DNA from: Desulfosporosinus cupriresistens
Lineage (GTDB): Bacteria; Bacillota; Desulfitobacteriia; Desulfitobacteriales; Desulfitobacteriaceae
NCBI RefSeq assembly: GCF_001707885.1
Contig: NZ_MASS01000035.1
Coordinates: 1 to 43,111 of the forward strand
Length of the DNA: 43,111 bases
Direction: 5' to 3'
In this document: positions 30,469 to 39,164 of the stretch, piece by piece
Numbering within the stretch: position 1 is the stretch's first letter
Layout of the letters: every line of letters begins with the position of its first letter
Program-made: the position numbers and the translations under genes
The notes under the pieces: model-generated
Told to the model about the DNA's origin: nothing
Seen by the model: the letters and a program-made list of their open reading frames with translations, nothing else
The model's database searches: none

Positions 30469-32169
30469 ATGGCTAAGGTAAGAGTAGGTATTGTTGGCAT
30501 GGGAGGAGGAGGATCGACGGTCTATAAAACGCTACGTTTCATAGAGCATATTGAGATCGCTATCGTGTGTGATCTTAGAGAAAAGACACCAGGAATGGAG
30601 ATGGCGCGCATAGACGGCGTGCCGACCTGTGTAACGCTGGAAGTATTTCTAGAAGTGCCAAATCTCGATGTAATTATTGAAGCTACTGGTATCCCTGAGG
30701 TACAAGAACAATTAGAACGAAAGAAAACAAAGTTCTGCGCAATGATTGAAGCCCAAGGCGCGAATCTTATGATGTATATCATAGAAGAAAAAGAAAAGCT
30801 GGCAGATATAAAACGCTTAAAAGGAGAACTCGACGCCATCTTGAACTCTGTTCAGGAAGCCATTGAAGTAGCGGGGATTGACGGAAAGATAAAATATGTT
30901 AATCCATCGTTTAGTCGTGTCACGGCAGTTCCGGCAGGTCAGCGGATTGGACACAATATTTTTGACGTCTCTCCTAACGGTGCGCTTGCGCGGTCTCTTC
31001 GGATGCATGAACCTGTGTTCGCTCACCGGTCTCAGGTTGGAGGAACAGGTGTGGAAGTAATCTCTAATGCGTCCCCTATTGTCGTTGATGGCAAAATGGA
31101 AGGAGCTGTCGTGGTTTTTCAGCCACTGACAGATATTTATAAGTTGATGGAACAGTTGAGAGCTTCCAATCAAGTGATTGATGAACTACAAAGCCGTATT
31201 AGTCAAATCTCCACTAGTAAGTATACGTTTGATGACCTGATCGGGAGTCATCCGGAATTTGAAACGGCCCTGGATTTGGCCCGTAAAGCGGCAAAGAGTA
31301 ACTCAACCATACTCATTACAGGAGAATCAGGTACTGGAAAAGAATTATTTGCCCATGCCATCCATAGCGCAAGTTTACGTAGGGACAAGCCTTTTATCAA
31401 GGTAAACTGTGCAGCAATCCCTGAGACATTATTAGAAAGCGAATTTTTCGGGCATGAAAAAGGGGCCTTCACGGGAGCATTAAAAACAAAGCTCGGCAAG
31501 ATGGAGTTGGCAAACGGCGGAACAATTTTCTTAGATGAGATTGGAGATATGAACCTTTATTTACAGGCTAAACTTCTGCGCATTTTACAGGAAATGGAGT
31601 TCGAACGGGTTGGAGGGACTCAAACTATCAAAGTGGATGTCCGCGTGATTTCTGCTACCAACCGTAATTTGCTGGAGATGGCCAAACAAGGGGTTTTTCG
31701 AGAAGATCTTTATTACCGGCTCAATGTTTTAGAATTGCGCTTACCGCCACTACGTAAACACAAAGAAGACATTCCAGCTTATGTACATTCCCTCATTGTC
31801 AAGTTTAATCGTAAATTTGGTAAACGCGTGATAGGATTGACAGTCCAAGCGGAAGAACTGTTGCGGCAATACAACTGGCCGGGTAATATCCGGGAACTTC
31901 AAAATGTTGTAGAACGCGCCATGGTCACGGTGGAAGAAGATATGATTACCGATAAACATATACTCAACCTCGTGGATTACCAGTCCACAATTGGGGAAGA
32001 GCAGGTGATCGGAGAAATTATGCCCCTTGAACAAATGGAAAAGCAGATGATTCAATTGGCTATAAAGCGCTATGGGAATTCAGTGGAAGGAAAGAAGCAA
32101 GCCGCAAATGCCTTAAAGATATCCATAGCCACGCTATATAATAGACTTAAGACGATGTCCAACGAATAA
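30469..32169 (+). CDS. Sigma-54-dependent activator with N-terminal Rossmann and PAS domains
   Basis: A 566-residue enhancer-binding protein. Residues 1-120 form a Rossmann-like nucleotide-binding domain (VRVGIVGMGGGGSTVYKTL, then IAIVCDLREKTPGMEMAR and LDVIIEATGIPEVQEQLERK), similar to the NAD-binding part of homoserine/aspartate dehydrogenases. A PAS domain (about 125-225; ILNSVQEAIEVAGIDGKIKYVNPSFSRVT) and a coiled linker follow. The AAA+ domain has Walker A GESGTGKE (about 285), the sigma-54 contact loop GAFTGA (about 332) and Walker B GGTIFLDEIGDM. A Fis-type HTH ends the protein (KKQAANALKISIATLYNRLK). The ribosome site GGAGGGAGGG is strong. It lies between the fumarase/DMT and sdhCAB genes and is flanked by three sigma-54 promoters, so it probably controls them. 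Confidence 0.93.
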   Translation: MAKVRVGIVGMGGGGSTVYKTLRFIEHIEIAIVCDLREKTPGMEMARIDGVPTCVTLEVFLEVPNLDVIIEATGIPEVQEQLERKKTKFCAMIEAQGANLMMYIIEEKEKLADIKRLKGELDAILNSVQEAIEVAGIDGKIKYVNPSFSRVTAVPAGQRIGHNIFDVSPNGALARSLRMHEPVFAHRSQVGGTGVEVISNASPIVVDGKMEGAVVVFQPLTDIYKLMEQLRASNQVIDELQSRISQISTSKYTFDDLIGSHPEFETALDLARKAAKSNSTILITGESGTGKELFAHAIHSASLRRDKPFIKVNCAAIPETLLESEFFGHEKGAFTGALKTKLGKMELANGGTIFLDEIGDMNLYLQAKLLRILQEMEFERVGGTQTIKVDVRVISATNRNLLEMAKQGVFREDLYYRLNVLELRLPPLRKHKEDIPAYVHSLIVKFNRKFGKRVIGLTVQAEELLRQYNWPGNIRELQNVVERAMVTVEEDMITDKHILNLVDYQSTIGEEQVIGEIMPLEQMEKQMIQLAIKRYGNSVEGKKQAANALKISIATLYNRLKTMSNE

Positions 32170-32220
32170 GTTAGGATGAACTATTGATATTCTAAAACAT
32201 ATAAATAATCAGTATTTACA

Positions 32221-32235
32221 TTCTAGAAATTAGAA
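32221..32235. promoter_or_regulatory. Putative activator-binding site (enhancer), copy 2
   Basis: TTCTAGAAATTAGAA, the exact reverse complement of the 15-bp motif at 29991-30005. It lies about 155 bp upstream of the sdh sigma-54 promoter, a usual enhancer distance. Confidence 0.6.
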
Positions 32236-32251
32236 ATGAAAGTGAACCATA

Positions 32252-32287
32252 AAGAGGTAAGCGACGAAAGATAGTTGCTTACCTCTT
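32252..32287 (+). terminator. Terminator of the activator gene
   Basis: AAGAGGTAAGC / GCTTACCTCTT, an 11-bp stem extendable by three pairs with a wobble, 82 bp after the stop; followed by AACCTTT. Confidence 0.65.
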
Positions 32288-32390
32288 AACCTTTAGTTTG
32301 AAATAAATCCTTCTAAAAAACGAGAGCTCAGGGGCATCCAACGCTATATTAAAAATATTTTCTGAAAATATCCTCTATTCAATTCGATCT

Positions 32391-32406
32391 TGGCACACGG
32401 ATTGCT
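32391..32406 (+). promoter_or_regulatory. Sigma-54 promoter of sdhCAB
   Basis: TGGCAC-ACGGA-TTGCT, an exact -24/-12 consensus. Transcription would start near 32417, about 150 nt before sdhC. Confidence 0.9.
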
Positions 32407-32567
32407 TATTCTTTAAATTAGAAATCAATCACAAGAACATAAAAAAGCTTGTTTTTTCTACAATTTATATTATTGGAGGAGGTTGGAAACCGGAATATTC
32501 TATTTCGTAGAAAGAAGAAGAGATTCTATGTTCGCCAAAAGAGCTTTGAGAGGAGAGGATCGGAATT

Positions 32568-33173
32568 ATGAGTACGACACAAAAACCTTATCACTTTTTG
32601 ATTCGTAGAGTCCATTCCCTATTAGGACTAATACCTATCGGCCTATTTTTAACCTTTCATATGATTCTTAATTTAACTGCCCGTGGAGGAGCAGAGAAGT
32701 ATGACCGAGTCATTAACACAATGAGGAATTTCCCCGGGATATTTATCGTTGAACTTCTGATCATCTTTATCCCTATTTCAATTCACGCTATATATGGAAC
32801 CTGGGTGGTTTATACCGGGCAAAGCAATGTTTTGAGATATAAGTATGCTCGGAATTGGTTCTACATTATCCAACGAATTTCCGGTCTATATACCGTGGTC
32901 TTTATTATTATTCACGTTTACCTTCTGCGTTTTGGCGAGGCTAATTTCGCAGCACTCCAACATTTTGTGAGTCATCCACTTGGACTAATCTTCTACGCCC
33001 TAGGCATTTTGTTTGCGATTTTCCATTTTGTCAACGGCTTATGGGCCTTTGCCATCACTTGGGGCATCACTGTTGGACCCCATTCCCAGAAAATGTGGTT
33101 GTATTCATTGGCAGCAGTTTTCATGCTCCTATCGGCGATCGGTTTAGCAGATATTTCAGCCTTCCTAAAGTAG
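32568..33173 (+). CDS. sdhC: Succinate dehydrogenase/fumarate reductase cytochrome b subunit
   Basis: A 201-residue membrane anchor of the Bacillus/Wolinella di-heme type with five helices. Candidate heme ligands are His in RRVHSLLG, TFHMILN, SIHAIYG, IIHVYLL and FHFVNGLWAF. It passes electrons between the SdhB clusters and menaquinone. First gene of sdhCAB behind a sigma-54 promoter; the start follows GAGAGGAGAGG. Spacing to sdhA is 95 bp. Under anaerobic growth the complex more likely works as fumarate reductase, but direction cannot be read from sequence. Confidence 0.93.
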   Translation: MSTTQKPYHFLIRRVHSLLGLIPIGLFLTFHMILNLTARGGAEKYDRVINTMRNFPGIFIVELLIIFIPISIHAIYGTWVVYTGQSNVLRYKYARNWFYIIQRISGLYTVVFIIIHVYLLRFGEANFAALQHFVSHPLGLIFYALGILFAIFHFVNGLWAFAITWGITVGPHSQKMWLYSLAAVFMLLSAIGLADISAFLK

Positions 33174-33268
33174 AAGGAGAATCACCCTACGCAGACAGCG
33201 GTTAATAATGAAAAGTAAACAGAAAATGCTATCACAAATAAGAAACAAATTTTTAGGGGGGCAAAGGG

Positions 33269-34993
33269 ATGAGTAAAGTCATAGTAGTGGGAGGCGGCCT
33301 TGCTGGGCTGATGGCAACGATCAAGATGGCCGAAGCCGGTACGCACGTTGACTTATTTTCTTTAGTACCAGTTAAACGTTCACATTCGGTATGCGCTCAG
33401 GGAGGCATTAACGGAGCAGTTAATACCAAAGGAGAAGGGGACTCAACGTGGCTTCACTTTGATGATACGGTGTACGGTGGGGATTTTCTGGCTAATCAAC
33501 CGCCAGTGAAAGCCATGTGTGATGAGGCGCCAGGGATTATTCACTTGATGGATAGGATGGGCGTAATGTTTAGTCGTACTCCAGAAGGGTTACTCGATTT
33601 CCGTCGTTTTGGAGGGACCAAATTTCATAGGACAGCCTTTGCAGGGGCTACAACCGGCCAGCAACTTCTCTATGCACTCGATGAGCAGGTTCGGCGTTAT
33701 GAAGTTGAAGGCATGGTGCAAAAATTCGAACAGTGGGAATTGCTCTCAGCTGTGCTCGATAAAGGTATGTGTAAAGGGATTGTCGCACAGGACCTACGGG
33801 ATATGAGTATTAAGTCGTTTGCTGCGGACGCCGTGATTATCGCAACGGGCGGGCCGGGCGCGGTCTTTGGTAAAAGCACAAACTCTACGATTTGTACGGG
33901 AAGTGCTGTATCAGCGTTATATCAACAAGGCGTAAAATATGCTAATGGGGAATTTATTCAGATCCACCCCACCGCTATTCCGGGCGATGACAAGCTCAGG
34001 CTGATGTCTGAATCAGCCCGCGGAGAAGGAGGACGAGTCTGGACATACAAAGATGGAAAACCTTGGTATTTCCTTGAGGAGATGTATCCGGACTATGGAA
34101 ACCTGGTTCCGCGCGATATTGCGACTCGTGCTATTTATGAAGTTGTCTTTGACAAAGGCCTTGGGATTAATGGCGAAAACATGGTTTACCTCGATCTGTC
34201 ACATATCGATCCGCAGGTCTTGCAACGTAAGCTTGGAGGAATCTTGGAAATCTATGAAAAGTTCGTTGGTGATGATCCAAAGAAAGTCCCCATGCGGATT
34301 TTCCCTGCCGTGCACTATTCCATGGGTGGACTCTGGGTTGATTACGACCAGATGACGAATATTCCAGGACTATTTGCGGCTGGGGAATGTGAATACCAAT
34401 ACCATGGGGCAAACCGTCTGGGAGCGAACTCGTTGCTTTCGGCAATCTATGGGGGAATGGTTGCTGGACCCAAGGTGTTGGAGTACGTTAAGAAAAACAG
34501 GCTGCAAACCCCAAGCGGCAATGAGCCAGCTTTTATGAAAGAGAAGAAACTTCAAGACGAGAAATGGGCAAAGATCTTATCTATGAAGGGGACAGAAAAT
34601 CCCTACTTTCTCCACAAAGAACTAGGGGATATTATGACTATGAATGTGACCGTCGTACGCTACAACAATAAACTGGCGGAAACCGACGTTGTACTTCAGG
34701 GGCTTATGAAACGTTGGCATAATATTGGCAGAAGCGATAACGTTGAATGGGGAACCCAGGAAGGAACGTTCATCCGTCAGCTGTGGAATATGTTGGAACT
34801 GGCGAGAGTTGTTACCTTGGGAGCATTACGCCGCAACGAGAGCAGGGGTGGACATTATAAACCGGAGTATCCAGAGCGCGATGATGTGAATTTCTTAAAG
34901 ACAACCATTGCCCAATGGACCCCCAAAGGACCAGAGCTCAGTTATGAAGATGTTGACGTATCCTTGATTCCACCGCGTCCGCGCCATTATTAA
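33269..34993 (+). CDS. sdhA: Succinate dehydrogenase/fumarate reductase flavoprotein subunit
   Basis: A 574-residue flavoprotein. FAD-binding VVGGGLAGLMATIKMAEAG is at the N-terminus; KRSHSVCAQGGINGAVN contains the His that is covalently flavinylated in the family. Substrate-binding parts include HPTAIPGDDKLRLMSESARGEGG and PMRIFPAVHYSMGGLW, and the capping GLFAAGEC and GANRLGANSLLSAI are intact. Length and motifs match Bacillus-type SdhA, which pairs with a single membrane subunit. Ribosome site GGGGGGC before ATG. Confidence 0.96.
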   Translation: MSKVIVVGGGLAGLMATIKMAEAGTHVDLFSLVPVKRSHSVCAQGGINGAVNTKGEGDSTWLHFDDTVYGGDFLANQPPVKAMCDEAPGIIHLMDRMGVMFSRTPEGLLDFRRFGGTKFHRTAFAGATTGQQLLYALDEQVRRYEVEGMVQKFEQWELLSAVLDKGMCKGIVAQDLRDMSIKSFAADAVIIATGGPGAVFGKSTNSTICTGSAVSALYQQGVKYANGEFIQIHPTAIPGDDKLRLMSESARGEGGRVWTYKDGKPWYFLEEMYPDYGNLVPRDIATRAIYEVVFDKGLGINGENMVYLDLSHIDPQVLQRKLGGILEIYEKFVGDDPKKVPMRIFPAVHYSMGGLWVDYDQMTNIPGLFAAGECEYQYHGANRLGANSLLSAIYGGMVAGPKVLEYVKKNRLQTPSGNEPAFMKEKKLQDEKWAKILSMKGTENPYFLHKELGDIMTMNVTVVRYNNKLAETDVVLQGLMKRWHNIGRSDNVEWGTQEGTFIRQLWNMLELARVVTLGALRRNESRGGHYKPEYPERDDVNFLKTTIAQWTPKGPELSYEDVDVSLIPPRPRHY

Positions 34994-35020
34994 GATAGAG
35001 AAGTAGAGGTGAATAAAAGA

Positions 35021-35773
35021 ATGGCTGAACAAAAAACAATACGCTTTAAAATTCGTCGTCAAGATGGACCTAATAAGCCAAGTCGTTGGGAAGAGTTTAA
35101 TGTTCCCTATCGAGAAAAACTAAATGTTATTTCTTGTTTAATGGAGATTCAGAAAAACCCGGTAACTGCTGAAGGGAAGAAGACGACCCCCGTGGTTTGG
35201 GAATGTAACTGTCTAGAGGAAGTTTGCGGAGCTTGTACTATGAACATTAATGGACAAGGGAAACAAGCTTGCTCTGCTCTCATAGACCAACTGAAACAGC
35301 CGATTGTACTTGAACCACTGACGAAATTTCCGTTAGTGCGGGATCTCATGGTTGACAGGCAAATCATGTTCGATCACTTGAAAACAGTTCATGCTTGGAT
35401 TCCGATTGATGGGACTTATAATTTGGGGTCCGGGCCGCGTATGGCAGAAGTGGAGCGCCAATGGGCCTATGAATTGTCAAAGTGCATGACCTGTGGGTGC
35501 TGTATGGAAGCTTGCCCCCAAGTAAATTCGCGTTCCAAATTTATAGGGCCGTCTGCCATTTCTCAAGTCCGTCTCTTTAATACTCATCCAACGGGGAAAA
35601 TGAACAAACATGAACGGTTGGCGCCTTTGCTCGATGAGGGGGGGATTGCTGACTGTGGTAATGCACAAAACTGTGTTCGTGCTTGTCCGAAGGAAATACC
35701 CTTGACATCGAGTCTGGCAGACTTAAACCGTGAAACTAACAAATTTGCTCTGGATCGTTGGCTCCGAAAATAG
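35021..35773 (+). CDS. sdhB: Succinate dehydrogenase/fumarate reductase iron-sulfur subunit
   Basis: A 250-residue protein with three cluster motifs: [2Fe-2S] CNCLEEVCGACTM plus a later Cys (QACSAL), and the C-terminal ferredoxin-like CMTCGCCMEACPQ and CGNAQNCVRACPKEIP for the [4Fe-4S] and [3Fe-4S] centres. ATG 35021 is chosen because GAGGTG lies ten bases upstream; a GTG within that site (35009) is unlikely. It begins 27 bp after sdhA. Confidence 0.95.
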   Translation: MAEQKTIRFKIRRQDGPNKPSRWEEFNVPYREKLNVISCLMEIQKNPVTAEGKKTTPVVWECNCLEEVCGACTMNINGQGKQACSALIDQLKQPIVLEPLTKFPLVRDLMVDRQIMFDHLKTVHAWIPIDGTYNLGSGPRMAEVERQWAYELSKCMTCGCCMEACPQVNSRSKFIGPSAISQVRLFNTHPTGKMNKHERLAPLLDEGGIADCGNAQNCVRACPKEIPLTSSLADLNRETNKFALDRWLRK

Positions 35774-35792
35774 CCTAATTAAAAGGGCTTGA

Positions 35793-35811
35793 TCTAGGAC
35801 TAATTCCTAGA
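35793..35811. other. Short hairpin between sdhB and malic enzyme
   Basis: TCTAGGA-ctaat-TCCTAGA, a 7-bp stem in the 104-bp gap and without a T-run. Readthrough into the malic enzyme gene seems possible. Confidence 0.35.
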
Positions 35812-35877
35812 CCAAATACGCGGATTTCGACAAATGCTAGTAGAAGAAGATTATTATTCTAAAAGGAGATAGATTAT

Positions 35878-37107
35878 ATGGGAACACTTAGAGACGATGC
35901 TTTAGCTCTTCATCGCGATAATATAGGTAAACTGGAAGTTCGCAGCAAAGTTCCGGTCTGTAACAGTCGAGATTTATCCTTGGCGTACTCTCCAGGAGTG
36001 GCTGAACCTTGCTTGGATATTCATAAGGAAAAAGACTTAGCGTATGCTTATACGAATAAAGGTAACTTTGTGGCTATAGTCTCTAACGGAACTGCTGTTC
36101 TCGGCCTTGGAAACATCGGAGCGCTTGCCTCCATGCCTGTCATGGAAGGGAAGTCCGTTCTCTTCAAGACGTTTGCCGGAGTCGATGCCTTCCCGATTTG
36201 CTTAGACACAGAAGATGTTGAAAAAGTAATTGAGACGGTAAAGCTAATGGAACCAACATTTGGCGGAATCAATTTGGAAGACATCAGTGCACCGGCATGC
36301 TTCGAGATTGAAAAACGCCTAAAAAATGAAATGAACATTCCTGTTTTCCATGATGATCAACACGGAACAGCTATCGTTGTCATGGCCGGAATGATTAACG
36401 CTCTCAAAGTTGTTGGAAAATCTATAGATAGCATTCGTGTTGTTACCAACGGTGCAGGTGCTGCTGGTGTGGCGATCATCAAATTGCTCATGAGCATGGG
36501 TGTTAAAGATGTAATTATGTGTGATACCAAGGGAACAATCTACACAGGACGTCCTGTAAGAATGAACAAATCAAAAGAGGAAATCGCCAAAGTGACCAAT
36601 CCTCAAACGCTGATCGGTTCTCTTGCAGACGCCTTAGTTGGAGCAGATGTCTTTATTGGTGTTTCAGCAGCCAATATGGTAACTCCTGAGATGGTCAAAA
36701 CCATGGCCAAGGACCCGATTATCTTTGCTATGGCAAACCCTGTTCCAGAAATTATGCCCGAACTCGCCAAAGAGGCTGGAGCAAAAGTTGTAGGTACGGG
36801 ACGTTCGGATTTTCCAAATCAAGTCAACAACGTTTCTGCCTTTCCTGGTATTTTCCGCGGCGCCCTGGATGTTCATGCCTCACAAATTAACGAAGAAATG
36901 AAAGTCGCCGCAGCTTATGCGATTGCGGGCTTGGTCAGTGACGACGAGCTTGATGCGGATTATGTCATTCCCAAAGCGTTTGATCCCCGTGTTGCTCCGG
37001 CTGTTGCTGCTGCAGTCGCCCAAGCCGCTATGGACAGCGGGGTAGCCCGGATCACCGTTGACCCTGAAGAAATCTCCAAGAAAGTATGGGCGATTCGCCC
37101 AGAGTAG
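35878..37107 (+). CDS. NAD(P)-dependent malic enzyme
   Basis: A 409-residue oxidative decarboxylase giving pyruvate and CO2 from malate. Motifs: catalytic Tyr region LSLAYSPGVAEPC, Lys region TNKGNFVAIVSNGTAVLGLGNIG, metal ligands FGGINLEDISAPACFEIE and FHDDQHGTA, and NAD-binding VVTNGAGAAGVAIIKLL. It is of the short bacterial type without a phosphotransacetylase domain. Its place after sdhCAB links fumarate, malate and pyruvate metabolism. Ribosome site AAAAGGAGA. NAD versus NADP preference is not clear. Confidence 0.95.
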   Translation: MGTLRDDALALHRDNIGKLEVRSKVPVCNSRDLSLAYSPGVAEPCLDIHKEKDLAYAYTNKGNFVAIVSNGTAVLGLGNIGALASMPVMEGKSVLFKTFAGVDAFPICLDTEDVEKVIETVKLMEPTFGGINLEDISAPACFEIEKRLKNEMNIPVFHDDQHGTAIVVMAGMINALKVVGKSIDSIRVVTNGAGAAGVAIIKLLMSMGVKDVIMCDTKGTIYTGRPVRMNKSKEEIAKVTNPQTLIGSLADALVGADVFIGVSAANMVTPEMVKTMAKDPIIFAMANPVPEIMPELAKEAGAKVVGTGRSDFPNQVNNVSAFPGIFRGALDVHASQINEEMKVAAAYAIAGLVSDDELDADYVIPKAFDPRVAPAVAAAVAQAAMDSGVARITVDPEEISKKVWAIRPE

Positions 37108-37128
37108 TCACTAATATAAATAAGTCCT

Positions 37129-37164
37129 AAAGAGGGATTAGCCAAACTTTGCTAATCCCTCTTT
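37129..37164 (+). terminator. Malic enzyme terminator
   Basis: AAAGAGGGATTAGC / GCTAATCCCTCTTT, a perfect 14-bp stem with an 8-nt loop and T-run. Confidence 0.9.
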
Positions 37165-37205
37165 TGAGCGGGGCTCTGTTAAACTGGCATTTGACAGTTA
37201 AAAAA

Positions 37206-37234
37206 CTGGAACCCTTATCACACAAGGGTTCCAG
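37206..37234. other. Second hairpin after malic enzyme
   Basis: CTGGAACCCTT-atcacac-AAGGGTTCCAG, a perfect 11-bp stem without a T-run, 42 bp beyond the terminator. Role unknown. Confidence 0.5.
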
Positions 37235-37300
37235 GAGATATCAAAAGAACGCACTTAGATTAGATAATAACTATAATAACAAATTAAATAATGAAGGAGG

Positions 37301-37522
37301 TTGACTATTTTGATTTTAAGTTTTGTTGCTTATCTTTCCATACTCCTTTTTGTAGGAATTTCAGCTTATAAGGCTTATCAATTCGCAAAAATGCCCTTGC
37401 ACGGACGAATGGAGCTTTATCCTGTACCCAAAGAAAAAGGGTTTGAACATGGTGGTTCCTTCTACGAGGAAGAATCACTATGTTGGAAAATATTTTACGT
37501 TCCATACGGTTCTTTGGGATAA
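37301..37522 (+). pseudogene. N-terminal fragment of a nitrate-reductase-gamma/DsrM-like membrane subunit
   Basis: Behind GAAGGAGG a frame opens (TTG 37301 or 37310) with one membrane helix (FVAYLSILLFVGISAYKAYQF) followed by LHGRMELYPVPKEKGFEHGGSFYEEE. The ELYPVP-xE(K/P)G and GGS-YEEE pattern is found near the start of NarI/DsrM/TmcC-type cytochrome b subunits. The frame then stops after 73 codons, while full proteins have several more helices and heme ligands. Another frame may continue briefly from the ATG at about 37481. I treat it as a relic; a genuine small protein is less likely. Confidence 0.5.
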
Positions 37523-37552
37523 CAGTCCTAACCTTAAAGGGAGCGCGGTTGA

Positions 37553-37762
<210 letters not shown>

Positions 37763-37989
37763 CTGTGGACATTGATGATAAGGAGGGGGTGGATTAAATA
37801 TTCGCCTCCTCTCTTAAATCAATAGTCAACTTCCAATTGTTCATCTTCAATTGTGTTTGTGAGTGTATTATATTTATCATCCCAGGGGGTTGGACAATAA
37901 ACAGAAAAAATAAGATAATATAGGGTATTAGGAAGAAAGGGAAAACGTATAACTCAGTAGAATAAGATGCAACATAAGGAGTGATAAAA
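37763..37989. other. Intergenic region before nadD
   Basis: AT-rich, with a possible weak stem AGGAGG (37781-37786) / CCTCCT (37805-37810). No gene recognised. Confidence 0.4.
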
Positions 37990-38622
37990 GTGAACCGTTT
38001 AGGAATAATGGGCGGGACATTTGACCCGATTCATAATGGGCATCTTGTTGCTGCGGAAATGGCGCGGAGTGAGTTTAATCTAGACAAAGTGTTATTTATT
38101 CCGAGTGGGACGCCGCCCCATAAAAATAGGCGGGACGTCTCCGCTGCAAATTTACGTTATGAGATGGTTGGACTCGCCATTAAGGATAATCCGGATTTTG
38201 ATCTTTCTGCTCTGGAAATTGAGAGAGATGGTTTATCTTATACTGTGGAAACGTTGCGCCTCTTACGCTGCGCCTGGCCGGAGCATGAACTTTATTTTAT
38301 AACCGGGACCGATGCACTCCTCGAGATCTTTTCCTGGCGTGAAGCTGAAGAAATCCTGACGCTGATTCAATTTATCGGTGCTGCACGTCCTGGGTTTGAT
38401 GCGAGCGATTTTCTTCTGAAAGTTCAAAAAGAACATCCGGAAACTCAAGGTAGAATTCATTATTTGGAAGTTCCTGCTTTAGCGATTTCCTCAACGGATA
38501 TTCGCTCGCGGGTCCGCCATGGACAACCTATTCGTTACCTTTTGCCGGAGTCGGTTCGTCTTTTTATTCAACAACATGGCCTTTATCTTGCTGAAAAAAT
38601 GCCTGATAAGACACAGATATAG
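37990..38622 (+). CDS. nadD: Nicotinate-nucleotide adenylyltransferase
   Basis: A 210-residue NadD: GIMGGTFDPIHNGHL with the (H/T)xGH nucleotidyltransferase motif, PSGTPPHKN, FITGTDALLEIFSWREAEEIL and the C-terminal ISSTDIRSRVRHGQPIRYLLPESV. It adenylates nicotinate mononucleotide in NAD synthesis. GTG 37990 is eight bases behind AAGGAG; GTG 37981 lies inside that site. The order nadD-yqeK-rsfS-leuS is a common Firmicute arrangement, here with an RRM gene inserted. Confidence 0.95.
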   Translation: MNRLGIMGGTFDPIHNGHLVAAEMARSEFNLDKVLFIPSGTPPHKNRRDVSAANLRYEMVGLAIKDNPDFDLSALEIERDGLSYTVETLRLLRCAWPEHELYFITGTDALLEIFSWREAEEILTLIQFIGAARPGFDASDFLLKVQKEHPETQGRIHYLEVPALAISSTDIRSRVRHGQPIRYLLPESVRLFIQQHGLYLAEKMPDKTQI

Positions 38623-38716
38623 TGTTTTTATGTCTTTGTTCGCATACTCTGTTTAGATTTGATCATACTAAAAACGATAACGATCAATGAATCAATTCAA
38701 AGAGGTGGGTATTGCT

Positions 38717-38968
38717 ATGACAACAACACTTTATGTCGGAAATCTCCCGTGGAATACTACAGCAGACGAACTCGGTCAATTCTTTAGCGAATATGGGCAG
38801 GTAGAAAGCAGTCGGATTATTACCGACCGGGAAACTGGCCGTTCACGAGGATTTGGCTTTATCGAAGTCGAAGAAGCGGATGCAGAACGCATGGCTGTAG
38901 AACTTAATGGCAAAGATTTTGGTGGACGCCCCTTAACAGTGAATGAAGCTAAGCCAAAACAAATGTAA
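38717..38968 (+). CDS. RRM-type RNA-binding protein, 83 aa
   Basis: A single RNA-recognition motif: RNP2 LYVGNLPW near the N-terminus and RNP1 RGFGFIEV at about 48-55, with the usual beta-alpha-beta-beta-alpha-beta order. ATG 38717 follows AGAGGTGGG. Small bacterial RRM proteins of this kind occur in cyanobacteria and some Clostridia and deltaproteobacteria. The role here is unknown; RNA chaperone activity is plausible. Confidence 0.92.
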   Translation: MTTTLYVGNLPWNTTADELGQFFSEYGQVESSRIITDRETGRSRGFGFIEVEEADAERMAVELNGKDFGGRPLTVNEAKPKQM

Positions 38969-38983
38969 TACCCTGCGAACTGT

Positions 38984-39024
38984 AAGGGAGGCCTCCTGAC
39001 ATGCTTGTGGGGCCACCCTTATTT
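38984..39024 (+). terminator. Probable terminator after RRM gene
   Basis: AAGGGAGGCC / GGCCACCCTT (one mismatch), 17-nt loop, followed by ATTTCTT. Confidence 0.55.
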
Positions 39025-39164
39025 CTTATATATTTGTACTTCTTTTGTACTTTTTGACACAAATTTAGAAATGGGTTTATTCGCGCTCGTAAATGTTTAA
39101 TATATAATGTAGAGGGATTAAAAATCATAGAGTAAGATAAAGATAAAAGAGGGGCGGGAGAGAC

